Source: a virus
DNA length: 64,000 bases
Virus record (IMG/VR): IMGVR_UViG_3300008448_000001
Span: 140,795 to 204,794 of that record
Reading direction: 5' to 3' (one strand)
In this document: piece by piece, positions 34,904-42,883 of the stretch
Position numbering within the stretch: position 1 is the first letter of the stretch
How the letters are laid out: the number at the start of each line of letters is the position of its first letter
Position numbers and translations under genes: made by a program
The notes under the pieces: model-generated
Databases searched by the model: none
Told to the model about the DNA's origin: nothing
Seen by the model: the letters and a program-made list of their open reading frames with translations, nothing else

Positions 34904-35101
34904 GTGGAAAAAACAATCACAGTCACCATTCAACCGGACGGTCAAACAAGCATCGAGGCGAGCGGGTTTACCGGCGGAAGTTGCGTGAAGGCCACGCAGC
35001 CGCTTAAGGAAACGCTCATCGGAGAAGCTCCGGCGGCTCAAGTTTTGAAACCGGAGTACCACATACCTCAACCGCCTATCGCCGAAAGGATGAGGCAGTG
35101 A
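34904..35101 (+). CDS. DUF2997 family protein
   Basis: 65 residues from GTG 34904. ITVTIQPDGQTSIEASGFTG followed by GSCVKAT is the DUF2997 signature ('i.v.i.pdG...iea.GF.G.sC..at..le..lg'). Known only as a partner of DUF1257 in bacterial gene clusters. The terminal part (PEYHIPQPPIAERMRQ) is an extension. TGATG overlap with the next gene. Confidence 0.75.
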   Translation: MEKTITVTIQPDGQTSIEASGFTGGSCVKATQPLKETLIGEAPAAQVLKPEYHIPQPPIAERMRQ

Positions 35102-35520
35102 TGTCGGACTGGTTTAAAAAGCTGCAAGAAAGCATGAAAAAAGATAACAAAGATGGGGCAGTCGATAAACAACAGTTTGTCGACTGCCCCATTCGTCAAA
35201 AAATGCTCATCGGATTGCCCGCAATACGAAAAAGGCTTATGGAGGACAAACGATTTCGGTTGGTGGCCGAGGTCAATCACGTAGACAACTTCGTGCTAGT
35301 CGCTCGCGCCAGGTTAATCGACGATTTAATGTCGCTGATATGCGACGACTTATGCGGATCGTCTTCAGAAAAAGACAAGGATTGGTGGCACTCAGGTTTT
35401 TCGGACAGCGAGGTAACCTCATCCAGAACGCCTGATCACCGCGAAATCTACGCAATAGCCGGAGATACTGCGACCTCTGTTTACTACGAATTAAATGGAA
35501 GACGACAAAGTGGAAGCTGA
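35101..35520 (+). CDS. Hypothetical protein in DUF1257 cluster
   Basis: 139 residues. Basic N-terminus (WFKKLQESMKKDNKDG) then IRQKMLIGLPAIRKRLMEDK and an acidic Ser-rich segment (CGSSSEKDKDWWHSGFSDSE). No known family. Probably transcribed with the ATPase module by overlaps on both sides. Confidence 0.65.
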   Translation: MSDWFKKLQESMKKDNKDGAVDKQQFVDCPIRQKMLIGLPAIRKRLMEDKRFRLVAEVNHVDNFVLVARARLIDDLMSLICDDLCGSSSEKDKDWWHSGFSDSEVTSSRTPDHREIYAIAGDTATSVYYELNGRRQSGS

Positions 35521-35842
35521 AAAAGTGGAAGACGAAAAGATAGAGAGCTGTAAGCCGCAGCATCCATCGTGCGAAAGCTGCGTGTTTGCTGCGGAGTTCA
35601 AACATCCCGGGGAGCAGCCTGCGGTAACCCCAGCGACCGTTACCCGCAGGTTCCTTTGGTTCAAGTGGCAGGCCCCTGTTGATTCGGATATTGCGTTTAT
35701 CGACGAATATCGGCTTGACCTGTGGAAAAAACAACTGGAAAAGCACGAAAAACGCGTGCTTTGCTGTCGTTACCCTTTAGTGGTTGAAAAACTTAAAAAA
35801 TCTCTTTGTGGTGAATACATACGGGAAGAAGAACATGCTTAA
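35495..35842 (+). CDS. Hypothetical Cys-containing protein
   Basis: 115 residues, starting inside the previous gene. Very acidic N-terminus (EDDKVEAEKVEDEKIES), then CKPQHPSCESCVF, which could be a metal site with the later CC at VLCCRYP. Overlaps the AAA gene by 8 bp. Confidence 0.6.
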   Translation: MEDDKVEAEKVEDEKIESCKPQHPSCESCVFAAEFKHPGEQPAVTPATVTRRFLWFKWQAPVDSDIAFIDEYRLDLWKKQLEKHEKRVLCCRYPLVVEKLKKSLCGEYIREEEHA

Positions 35843-37634
35843 AACGATTTTGAAGTACTTGGCGTCCGGTCAGGCAGGCATTTGCGTAACCTCTGTTGAA
35901 CCGGAGGACGTGCACAACGAACTACTGGGCTACGCCCTTGAACACGCTCGAACACCCGGTCCGGAAGGCATTATCTTGATTAGCTGGGATGCTGTCGACG
36001 GTCTGACGGATATTCAAGGCCGCGCGGTAAAGCTCGACGAAGGCCTTGCCCTTGGAAAGACGTCGCTATACAGCTCGCTTGAATACGCGATAAGCAACGC
36101 CCGCAACCGTATCGCACTGGAGCAGGAAGGCATCGCCCCGGAAAACATGGCTGACGATATGGTGAAGAAGCTTGTCCTCATCGTACGCAACTACGACCGG
36201 CACCTGTTTCCGAACGGGATGGCTAGCGGTCAAGTCGACCCACTCATTCTAGCGCAAACGCAAAAGCTGATCGCCGAAGGGCAAAACGCTCGAGTTTTCT
36301 TGATCGCTCAAACGTCGCCGGACTTCGAGTTGCCTTACGAGTTGGTAGAACATTTCGAGGTTTTGCAGCACAACTTGCCGGACGAAGACGAGCGGAAAGA
36401 ACTGCTGCACGCACTGGACGAAGAATCAGATGTGGAAGCAACGACGATCGAAGCCATTGCAGGTTTGTCACGAGCCAAGATCCAGCAGTACGGCGCCGAG
36501 TCGCTTGCCGAAAAGGGTGTCTTTGATCCGCCTTTCCTTTTTCACAAAAAGGCGATGCACTTGAGTCGCAGCTCGAAGCTGGACGTGTGGTCTCCGGCGT
36601 TTCAACAGGCCATCAAGCTGTGGCCCGAGGAAACTGTTGAGGAACTCCGCGACGCTGTGGACGTCACGCTGTTGTCTGAAGAGTATCCCTCACAGCAAGA
36701 GTTGCGTGCGCGTATCAGTTTCACGCAAGGGGGTAAGAAAGTCGATCGTTGGCTAGACCCAATGCCGGCGGAAGACTTCAACAAGCTTTACCGTCCCGAG
36801 CGGAACTTCTACACCTTTGACTCGATTATCGGGCTGACGAGCTTGAAGTCGTACCTTAAAAACGGCTTTAGTCCAGCGGTGCCGGATCGCTCCAAGCTGC
36901 GACACGTTTTCATGCTCGGTGTTCCAGGTACCGGAAAGTCGATGACCCCGAAGTGCTGCTCCGGGGAGTTTCGACTGCCGTTGTCCTCGATGCAGGCTAG
37001 CAACCTGTATTCGAAGTGGGTTGGCGACACCGACAAAATCCTGGCGAACATGCTTCGCACGGTGGAAGAGATCGGTGGGATCTTGGCTATCGACGAGTTT
37101 CAAAGATTTCTCCCGCAAGGCGGAAGCTCGGGGGAAGCCGGAGGTTTGGAAAACCGTATGTTAGGAACGCTGCTGACCTGGTTTAACGATCAGAACAGCA
37201 CAGTTATCCTCTCGGCGGCAAACAACATTGCGAATCTCCCTGACGAGATCACGCGGTCCGGTCGCGTCGATGCTTTGTTTTTCGTCGGCTTCCCCGGAAG
37301 CGAAGCGAAGAACCACGCATGGGAGATGTACATGGCAAGGCACGATCTTCAACCGCAAGAGCTTCCGAAGGATCAATTTTGGACTCCTGCAGACATCGCA
37401 GCGTGCTGTCGGCTAGCTGAAATGCAACGTGTACCTGTTGCAACCGCCGCTAAGTGGGTAACACCCTCTTACGAGAAGAACAAAGAACAAATGGATAACT
37501 TGTTGGGATGGGCCGAGGCCGCCGGCTGCATCTGCGCTGAGACAGGTGAACGCTTCCAGAAAAAGGCAGCGATGGATGCAGTAAACTCCGTGAAGCCACG
37601 CGTCGTTCGAAAACTAACACGAGCAAAGGAATAA
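35835..37634 (+). CDS. AAA+ ATPase, Ycf46-like
   Basis: 599 residues from ATG 35835, GGGAAGAAGAAC upstream. A long N-terminal domain (1 to about 330) with a degenerate ATPase-like fold precedes the AAA+ domain: Walker A GVPGTGKS at 362-369, Walker B ILAIDE with Asp420-Glu421, sensor segment LSAANNIANLPDEI and GRVDALFFVGFP. The order and wording match Ycf46-type ATPases (e.g. 'G..GTGKS.t.k...' and 'LLTW...'). A Pro after the Walker A helix (MTPKCC) is unusual. DUF1257, DUF2997 and this ATPase likely form one complex. Confidence 0.8.
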   Translation: MLKTILKYLASGQAGICVTSVEPEDVHNELLGYALEHARTPGPEGIILISWDAVDGLTDIQGRAVKLDEGLALGKTSLYSSLEYAISNARNRIALEQEGIAPENMADDMVKKLVLIVRNYDRHLFPNGMASGQVDPLILAQTQKLIAEGQNARVFLIAQTSPDFELPYELVEHFEVLQHNLPDEDERKELLHALDEESDVEATTIEAIAGLSRAKIQQYGAESLAEKGVFDPPFLFHKKAMHLSRSSKLDVWSPAFQQAIKLWPEETVEELRDAVDVTLLSEEYPSQQELRARISFTQGGKKVDRWLDPMPAEDFNKLYRPERNFYTFDSIIGLTSLKSYLKNGFSPAVPDRSKLRHVFMLGVPGTGKSMTPKCCSGEFRLPLSSMQASNLYSKWVGDTDKILANMLRTVEEIGGILAIDEFQRFLPQGGSSGEAGGLENRMLGTLLTWFNDQNSTVILSAANNIANLPDEITRSGRVDALFFVGFPGSEAKNHAWEMYMARHDLQPQELPKDQFWTPADIAACCRLAEMQRVPVATAAKWVTPSYEKNKEQMDNLLGWAEAAGCICAETGERFQKKAAMDAVNSVKPRVVRKLTRAKE

Positions 37635-37638
37635 TTCA

Positions 37639-38865
37639 ATGGAAAACCAAGTCACATACCTTACCATCAAGTACACGGTCGGTTGGTTGCCTTCGTCACT
37701 CGGCCTGACTGAGCAGGCGAAAGCCGTACTTGCCCGCGAACAGAACGTCGACGCCAAGGTGCTGCGAGGATCTTACGCGATCCTCGGTGCGTCTAACGAC
37801 GATCTCATCAAAGAAGGAGCGGGGCTGCGGCGACTCCTCAACATCATCCGGGACGAATACACCATTCCGGAGTACACCTTGGTCGGAACTGCCGCAGACA
37901 CGGAAAACCTGAAACCAGAAAAGGTTCCAGGCTCTTACCTGATCGAGGCGGCGAGGCTGGACGATTTTCTTTCACGGTTCAACGCCATGCGGGACCAGTA
38001 CCTTGCGTGGGGTAAGCGTGTTGCTTCACCCGAGAATTACGAAAAGATTCGCGAAAGCGACCGCATAAAACTCGGCAAGGACTGGGCAGTTGTCGAACGC
38101 AAATACCCGACTGCCGAGGAAATCGCGGACGCGATCACTTGCGACGTGCCGCGAATTGAGCAGTACAATGCGACAATCACCGTGGACAGTCTGGCTCCTG
38201 CAACAAGCGAAAAGCTTCGCGTACAGGCCGAGCAAAGATTGCAAGCGTCGGTCAACGGTGCGGTCGGAGAGCTCGTCTTTGAGCTCAAAGAAATGGTTGC
38301 AACCGTTGCTCGCAACTGCGGGAAACGCATTCGACTGTCGCCCCCTATCGACGGTCAGTACGCTAGTCTGCGTGACGCCGAGGTTCGCGAGATCCTGCGG
38401 AACAGCGATAACCCAGAGATACCGACAGGCTACGTGCAAGTTGTTGTGCAACAATGCGTGCAGAACGGCAAAGGCGGTTTCAAGCAGACGGGCAAAGAAC
38501 AAAGTGTTTTGCTTACCGAGCAAGAATACTTGGCGTTAAGGCCTTACGAGACCGACGAGCACCGGACCCTGACGCAAAGCGGTTTCAGCAACTTGCAATG
38601 GCTTGCGGATAAAATCTCTTCCGTCCAGAACATGCTGGGCGAGGAAGGCAAACCCGTTATCGATCTCGCCAAAGAGATCCAAGACACACTGTCCGGTATG
38701 GGTAGCTCCGCAGACAGCGTCACCCGAAACATTCGGGACAACGGCTATGCTCGAGCTACGGCGAAACAAACCTTCACCTCGCTTCTTAATCGAATTTCCG
38801 AAAAGGAAATCGAGATAAGGAAAGTGCAAAGGGTCGGACGAAAGATTGACCGGGCATGCGCATAA
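37639..38865 (+). CDS. Hypothetical protein, possibly DUF3150-like
   Basis: 408 residues 4 bp after the ATPase gene. N-terminus has beta strands (YLTIKYTVGWLPSSLG) then YLIEAARLDDFLSRFNAMRDQYLAWG, a helical region recalling DUF3150 proteins. The C-terminal half is mostly helical (SLLNRISEKEIEIRKVQRVGR). Probably works with the ATPase. The family link is weak. Confidence 0.6.
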   Translation: MENQVTYLTIKYTVGWLPSSLGLTEQAKAVLAREQNVDAKVLRGSYAILGASNDDLIKEGAGLRRLLNIIRDEYTIPEYTLVGTAADTENLKPEKVPGSYLIEAARLDDFLSRFNAMRDQYLAWGKRVASPENYEKIRESDRIKLGKDWAVVERKYPTAEEIADAITCDVPRIEQYNATITVDSLAPATSEKLRVQAEQRLQASVNGAVGELVFELKEMVATVARNCGKRIRLSPPIDGQYASLRDAEVREILRNSDNPEIPTGYVQVVVQQCVQNGKGGFKQTGKEQSVLLTEQEYLALRPYETDEHRTLTQSGFSNLQWLADKISSVQNMLGEEGKPVIDLAKEIQDTLSGMGSSADSVTRNIRDNGYARATAKQTFTSLLNRISEKEIEIRKVQRVGRKIDRACA

Positions 38866-39254
38866 TCATCCATCCTGACGGAAAAATCGAGAGCCTGGAG
38901 AACGAAGTAACGCGGGCTCTCGGTTTGACGGATCGAAAGCGAGTCAGCCACGTCGAACCTGCAAACCGGTTTCTACGCTTTGTCTTCCGAACGATACGAA
39001 ACCGCGTCCGCGACGATTCGAAAATAGCTTGTTGGACCAGAACTTGGCGATGCCGCTGGCAAGCCAACATTTTTGACGGCCCCACGCTAGGGCCGTACGC
39101 TCGGCGGCAGGATGCAATTGCCGCTGAAATCGAATTCATTGAAGAACGACTACTTGGAGAAACACATGAGTTTAACGCCGTCGAATGCAACCATAACGCT
39201 AGAGGATCTGGTTGCCACAATCAAACTGCTGGAAAAGCTGAAGGAGGATTTTGA
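38856..39254 (+). CDS. Hypothetical protein
   Basis: 132 residues. IIIHPDGKIESLENEV followed by a basic region (VFRTIRNRVRDDSKIACWTRTWRCRW) and FDGPTLGPYARRQDAIAAEIEFI. The 'f.gp..g.f..R..Ai..E...l' ending is frequent in small phage proteins. Overlaps both neighbours (10 and 89 bp). Confidence 0.55.
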   Translation: MRIIIHPDGKIESLENEVTRALGLTDRKRVSHVEPANRFLRFVFRTIRNRVRDDSKIACWTRTWRCRWQANIFDGPTLGPYARRQDAIAAEIEFIEERLLGETHEFNAVECNHNARGSGCHNQTAGKAEGGF

Positions 39255-39660
39255 AAAGAAGAAGAAATTGAAGTTGCCTCCGCAAGCCGTAAGCGGCAAG
39301 ATCGTCCTCGGTGTCGACTATCATCTCGTCAAGGCCGAGCCCAGTTCCGCGTGCCCGCCATTCAAACTTGACCAACACCTCGCCCCGACAATTTTGCTTT
39401 ACGCGCAGTCGCTGGACAGCGGTAGTGCGCCTCGCGAGAGTCTCGCGTGGCTAAGTAATCTATTCGGTGACAGCGGTGTCATGGGTACACTGATAAAGGC
39501 AAGCCGGCCAGTACCCGTCAACCCGCTGATCGAAGCGCACTTCAAGGCGGAGGTCGAGAAGTGCAAGGTAAGCTTCCAGTCGAAAAGCGGCAAGCAACCG
39601 AAAGAAGGTAACACCACGGTGAGCGGAACCGTAGAGCTCCTTAGCGGTATTTGGAAATGA
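39166..39660 (+). CDS. Hypothetical protein
   Basis: 164 residues from ATG 39166, CTTGGAGAAACAC upstream. A charged helix (LLEKLKEDFEKKKKLKL) followed by GKIVLGVDYHLVKAE. Unknown function. The start lies within the previous gene, which is shifted one frame. Confidence 0.6.
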   Translation: MSLTPSNATITLEDLVATIKLLEKLKEDFEKKKKLKLPPQAVSGKIVLGVDYHLVKAEPSSACPPFKLDQHLAPTILLYAQSLDSGSAPRESLAWLSNLFGDSGVMGTLIKASRPVPVNPLIEAHFKAEVEKCKVSFQSKSGKQPKEGNTTVSGTVELLSGIWK

Positions 39661-39701
39661 CAGATCCAGCTAACGCTGGCACCAAAAAGAGGTAAGTAAA
39701 G

Positions 39702-39914
39702 ATGGAAGGTAGCGAATTGTGTTCCGGTATTAATTGTGGTTTTAGAGAACATTGCAAACGGTACCAGCCGAAAGCAAAAGGCCAAAAAGGATTAAAACCG
39801 CCGGGGTCGCTGCCTGCGTCTTGTTCGAACTTTGTACCAAGGACAAGTTACGGTAGCTGCTCACCTGGTGCTGGTGAGCAGCTCTTTTGTGAAAAGAAAA
39901 ATGGAAAATCTTAG
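39702..39914 (+). CDS. Small Cys-rich protein
   Basis: 70 residues preceded by AGAGGTAAGTAAAG. Seven cysteines in 70 residues (CSGINCGFREHC and later CSNF, CSPGAGEQLFC) suggest a metal-binding or disulfide-bonded miniprotein. The 3' end of the gene contains a strong hairpin (39855-39888). Confidence 0.6.
   Translation: MEGSELCSGINCGFREHCKRYQPKAKGQKGLKPPGSLPASCSNFVPRTSYGSCSPGAGEQLFCEKKNGKS
39855..39888 (+). terminator. Hairpin inside the end of the Cys-rich gene
   Basis: AGCTGCTCACC (39855-39865) pairs perfectly with GGTGAGCAGCT (39873-39883), 7-nt loop, followed by CTTTT. It lies within the coding sequence of the Cys-rich protein and just before the next start (39901), so it may attenuate transcription or block ribosomes. 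Confidence 0.55.
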
Positions 39915-40203
39915 TTTTGAGGCGTTTGCCACTCGGTACTGCGAGACACAGCAATCGACTCCGGAAAGCCTGGCAACAGTTCTCGAATCCCAGGTCAATA
40001 AGTTTCAGCCGGCAGGGTGGTTTTTGAGTCAATGCGAAGACATGTGCTCGTCTAAGCTTGGAAACCAGGTAATCCTTCCGTACGGCCCGGCCAACACTTT
40101 CAAGGAGATACCCGCGAGTAGGTTAGTTCGACCGCACGCTGGATCCGCCTGCACGTATTCCGTCGTGGCCAATTTATCCTTAGGAGAATTCAATGCAAGG
40201 TAA
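39901..40203 (+). CDS. Hypothetical protein
   Basis: 100 residues from ATG 39901. Contains FQPAGWFLSQCEDMCSSKLGN and KEIPASRLVRPHAGSACTYS. No recognised family. The last 11 bp overlap the next start. Confidence 0.6.
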   Translation: MENLSFEAFATRYCETQQSTPESLATVLESQVNKFQPAGWFLSQCEDMCSSKLGNQVILPYGPANTFKEIPASRLVRPHAGSACTYSVVANLSLGEFNAR

Positions 40204-40417
40204 AGAACCTGTGCGACTGGAAGGCACGGTAAAGCGAATGACGCACAAAGCCATACTTGTGGCCTTGACGTCGCCAAAGGTCAAAGAGATCTGGATACCG
40301 TCGAGTCAGTTGAAAGACACGGACTGTCTGGCGGAAGGGGACGAGGGTTACTTCGTCATTCCAGGTTGGCTGGCTGAAAAGAACGACCTTTTGGAAGACG
40401 AGGAAGATGACGAGTGA
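40193..40417 (+). CDS. Small beta-barrel-like protein
   Basis: 74 residues, TTAGGAGAATTCA upstream. The pattern LEGTVKRMTHKAILVALTSP followed by KEIWIPSSQLKDTD suggests an OB- or SH3-like barrel; acidic tail (DLLEDEEDDE). Overlaps the GTG of the GP88-like gene by 4 bp. Confidence 0.65.
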   Translation: MQGKEPVRLEGTVKRMTHKAILVALTSPKVKEIWIPSSQLKDTDCLAEGDEGYFVIPGWLAEKNDLLEDEEDDE

Positions 40418-41316
40418 AACAGGGAAACACGAAACTTGGTAAATTGATTTGGCAATGGAGCTTAATCGCCGGCCTGGCGGCTATCTGTATTGGTGCTACG
40501 TCCGCCTGCCTGGAAGTTTGCTACGCTATGCGAAGCCACTACAGGTACAAAACGGTTCAAGACAGCCTCTACAAAAATTATGAGCTGTCGCTAACCGACT
40601 TTTTTGTCGGTTTCATACTAGGTTGTTTGTTTCTCTTCAAAATTCGGATCGCCCGCATACACGCCTCCGGAGATTTCTATAGTCCGGAGTATGTTGGAAA
40701 GTGGACGGAAATTGCGCAGCGTAGGCCTGACGTTACATTTTACGCCTACACTCGCAGCTGGCGAAACCGGGACGGCAGTTTAAACGAGCCGATGTTGCAA
40801 GCGTTCACCACTTTGGCTGCGTTACCAAACGTACGCCTGTGGTACTCTTGCGACAAGAACACCGGAGAACCGCCATTGACTTCGCATGTTATGCGATGCT
40901 ACCTGCAGGGCAACGACGAAGACATACCGAACTACGATGTCGATCTCTTTTTCCGAAATTCGCGAAAGAGTATCGTCAAACGGGTTAAGGGTAAGATAGT
41001 CTGCCCCGTGGAAAACGGTGCTACGTCGACAACATGTAGTGCTTGTAAGTTGTGTTACACTCCGGTCTTGTTACACCGGATAAACGCAAAAGTTGTCAAA
41101 AGTAACTCGGATATCGGTTCAAGCGGTTTAACCGATTCCGTCTTTTCAAGCGACCGCAAATATAAACAGAAATTTAAACAGGAAGAAACTGAGAATGAAA
41201 ACTGCATATCTGACAAACAACTATCGCGCAAATCGCCCAAGCCGAAAAGCCGTCGGAAATACGGAAAACCAAAGTCCGCGAAATCCAGGCGTCCGCGTCT
41301 ATTCGCTGGACGGTAA
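40414..41316 (+). CDS. GP88-like phage protein
   Basis: 300 residues from GTG 40414. GNTKLGKLIWQWSL at the start, then GATSACLEVCYAMRS, then IHASGDFYSPEYVGKWTEIA and YAYTRSWRN, and a C-terminal CPVENGATSTTCSACKLC. This order (GN.KLGk, C..vCYA, R.H.sGDFys, YTRSWR, cysteine knuckle) matches the GP88 family of phages and bacteria, whose activity is unclear but whose cysteines suggest a metal or Fe-S site. The Lys/Arg-rich tail is encoded in a 122-bp overlap with the next gene. Confidence 0.72.
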   Translation: MKQGNTKLGKLIWQWSLIAGLAAICIGATSACLEVCYAMRSHYRYKTVQDSLYKNYELSLTDFFVGFILGCLFLFKIRIARIHASGDFYSPEYVGKWTEIAQRRPDVTFYAYTRSWRNRDGSLNEPMLQAFTTLAALPNVRLWYSCDKNTGEPPLTSHVMRCYLQGNDEDIPNYDVDLFFRNSRKSIVKRVKGKIVCPVENGATSTTCSACKLCYTPVLLHRINAKVVKSNSDIGSSGLTDSVFSSDRKYKQKFKQEETENENCISDKQLSRKSPKPKSRRKYGKPKSAKSRRPRLFAGR

Positions 41317-41722
41317 GCTGATTGCCGTTTACGGCCAGGCTAACCACTGGTGGGCGGAAGAGGTTCGCGCAAAGTACTACGACGAGAACGGTAGACTCGG
41401 CACAATGGCCGAGGCTGAGCTCGCACGCTGGAAGTACATGGCAGAACTTGTTGACCTACCTCGTCGTACGCCTTTAAACGAGGCCGAGCCGCAAGATTCG
41501 CAAATACCCTACGCTATTCGACTACTCTGGGGCATCCGCAACTCCGACGATTTGAAAGTAGCCCTCTCGAGTCATCGTTGCGGACAGTGCGAAGATTGCC
41601 GAAAATTCGGCGACACGGGTAGCAACTGCGAAGACCGTAAACTTCTACGGGCGGTAGCGATCGAGCACGGCTTCAAGCCCGCAGGTGTCCGTGCTCGACC
41701 CAAGTCGCTCATTCGACGCTAG
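41195..41722 (+). CDS. Hypothetical Cys-containing protein
   Basis: 175 residues from ATG 41195, AGGAAGAAACTGAGA upstream, starting 122 bp inside the GP88-like gene in a different frame. VRVYSLDGKLIAVYGQANHWW is a clear domain start; later CGQCEDCRKF gives a CxxCxxC cluster. Its stop shares the bases CTAG with the stop of the convergent gene. Confidence 0.7.
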   Translation: MKTAYLTNNYRANRPSRKAVGNTENQSPRNPGVRVYSLDGKLIAVYGQANHWWAEEVRAKYYDENGRLGTMAEAELARWKYMAELVDLPRRTPLNEAEPQDSQIPYAIRLLWGIRNSDDLKVALSSHRCGQCEDCRKFGDTGSNCEDRKLLRAVAIEHGFKPAGVRARPKSLIRR

Positions 41723-42882
41723 TAAGCGGCGGCTGCTTTCTCTAAATCCACATCCGCCAAAGGGCTGCTTGCGACTTTCGACCGGGCGGGAAACTGCCCG
41801 GCGGATTTCAAAAGCTTTTCAAGCAGTTCTGCGTCTGGTTTGGGTAACGTGTGAGCGATAGCCGCCAGTTTTTCTGGATCAACTTCCAAGCCGACACATG
41901 ACTCTTTTGCGAATTCATCGCCCATGAATTCCACGAGGTCTTGCCTTGCCAGTTTTGCAAGTTGATCCTTCCCGTAAACGTTTCCTGTCTGCAGTTCGCA
42001 CATTTCGTCGCAAGCTGCAGCCGCTTTGGAGAATGAAACCGCGAAAACGATATCCTCTGGCCGAGGTATTGATTCCGTGTACTTTCCTTTTAACCCGATG
42101 GCGTAATCCATCTCGTCGATAGTTGCCGCGAGCTTTAACGCTGTGTCTCGGTCGAGAAACAACTCGGGCCGCTCGTTGATTACCTCGGCTAACTTCTCAA
42201 TGCGGTCACGGTGCGTTCCGTTCTTGGCGAGCATCGCGCGTGCGTACAAGGCGCTCTGCACTTTCGGCAGATCCGGAAGACCGTAACCGGCTTGCTTTTC
42301 AAGTCGGTCCGCTATGGCATTCCCAAGAGCGACTCCGCAAGCCGCAGCTTTAGTCAGAATCTTTCCCGCCACGATGCAACGATCTTCAAAAATAAAATTG
42401 TCCTTATTTTCATCGAGCCAGGCTGCTGCGGCTTTGATCTCGTCCGCATCGGTCAGCGGGTAATGTCTTTCAACAATGAAGTCCTTCCCCTGCTTTGTTT
42501 TGTAAACGTATGCGTAGTCGCTGTCGTCCAGCGACGGCAACGCAACTTCTTTGCTGAGAACTTTGTCGCAATCGGCTTTAACTCCGTGGTAAGCAGCCGC
42601 CTTTTTCAGGTTTTCTTCGATCCTTTTCTGCTCCTTGGAACTGAACGAAGCACGCTTAAACTGAAAATAAGCCGAGGAAAGCCAAGTTGCAGCCGCCGTA
42701 TGACAAGGGTACCTTAAACTATGTGGGTAATCCGCATACGCAGTTTTCGCTATGTATGCAGTGTTCGCCACCGTGTCCATTTCTGCTGCCTTGACGAAGT
42801 CCGGAAGTTCGAAAGTCTCTGCGACCTTGATCAAGCCAGATTTGTTTTTATCGTTGGTCGGGTCAAGTACAGGGTAAGTCAT
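41719..42882 (-). CDS. Hypothetical protein on the minus strand
   Basis: 387 residues from ATG at 42882 (reverse), with GAGGAG about 12 bp upstream; a further ATG seven codons earlier (42903) is less likely. Acidic, Ala-rich and mainly helical: YADYPHSLRYPCHTAAATWLS, KKAAAYHGVKAD, and IHTLPKPDAELLEKLL-like terminal helices. No recognised family. It may be virion-associated because the only other minus-strand gene is the terminase. Its start lies 2 bp from the divergent primase-like gene. Confidence 0.7.
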   Translation of the reverse strand: MTYPVLDPTNDKNKSGLIKVAETFELPDFVKAAEMDTVANTAYIAKTAYADYPHSLRYPCHTAAATWLSSAYFQFKRASFSSKEQKRIEENLKKAAAYHGVKADCDKVLSKEVALPSLDDSDYAYVYKTKQGKDFIVERHYPLTDADEIKAAAAWLDENKDNFIFEDRCIVAGKILTKAAACGVALGNAIADRLEKQAGYGLPDLPKVQSALYARAMLAKNGTHRDRIEKLAEVINERPELFLDRDTALKLAATIDEMDYAIGLKGKYTESIPRPEDIVFAVSFSKAAAACDEMCELQTGNVYGKDQLAKLARQDLVEFMGDEFAKESCVGLEVDPEKLAAIAHTLPKPDAELLEKLLKSAGQFPARSKVASSPLADVDLEKAAAAY

Positions 42883-42883
42883 C

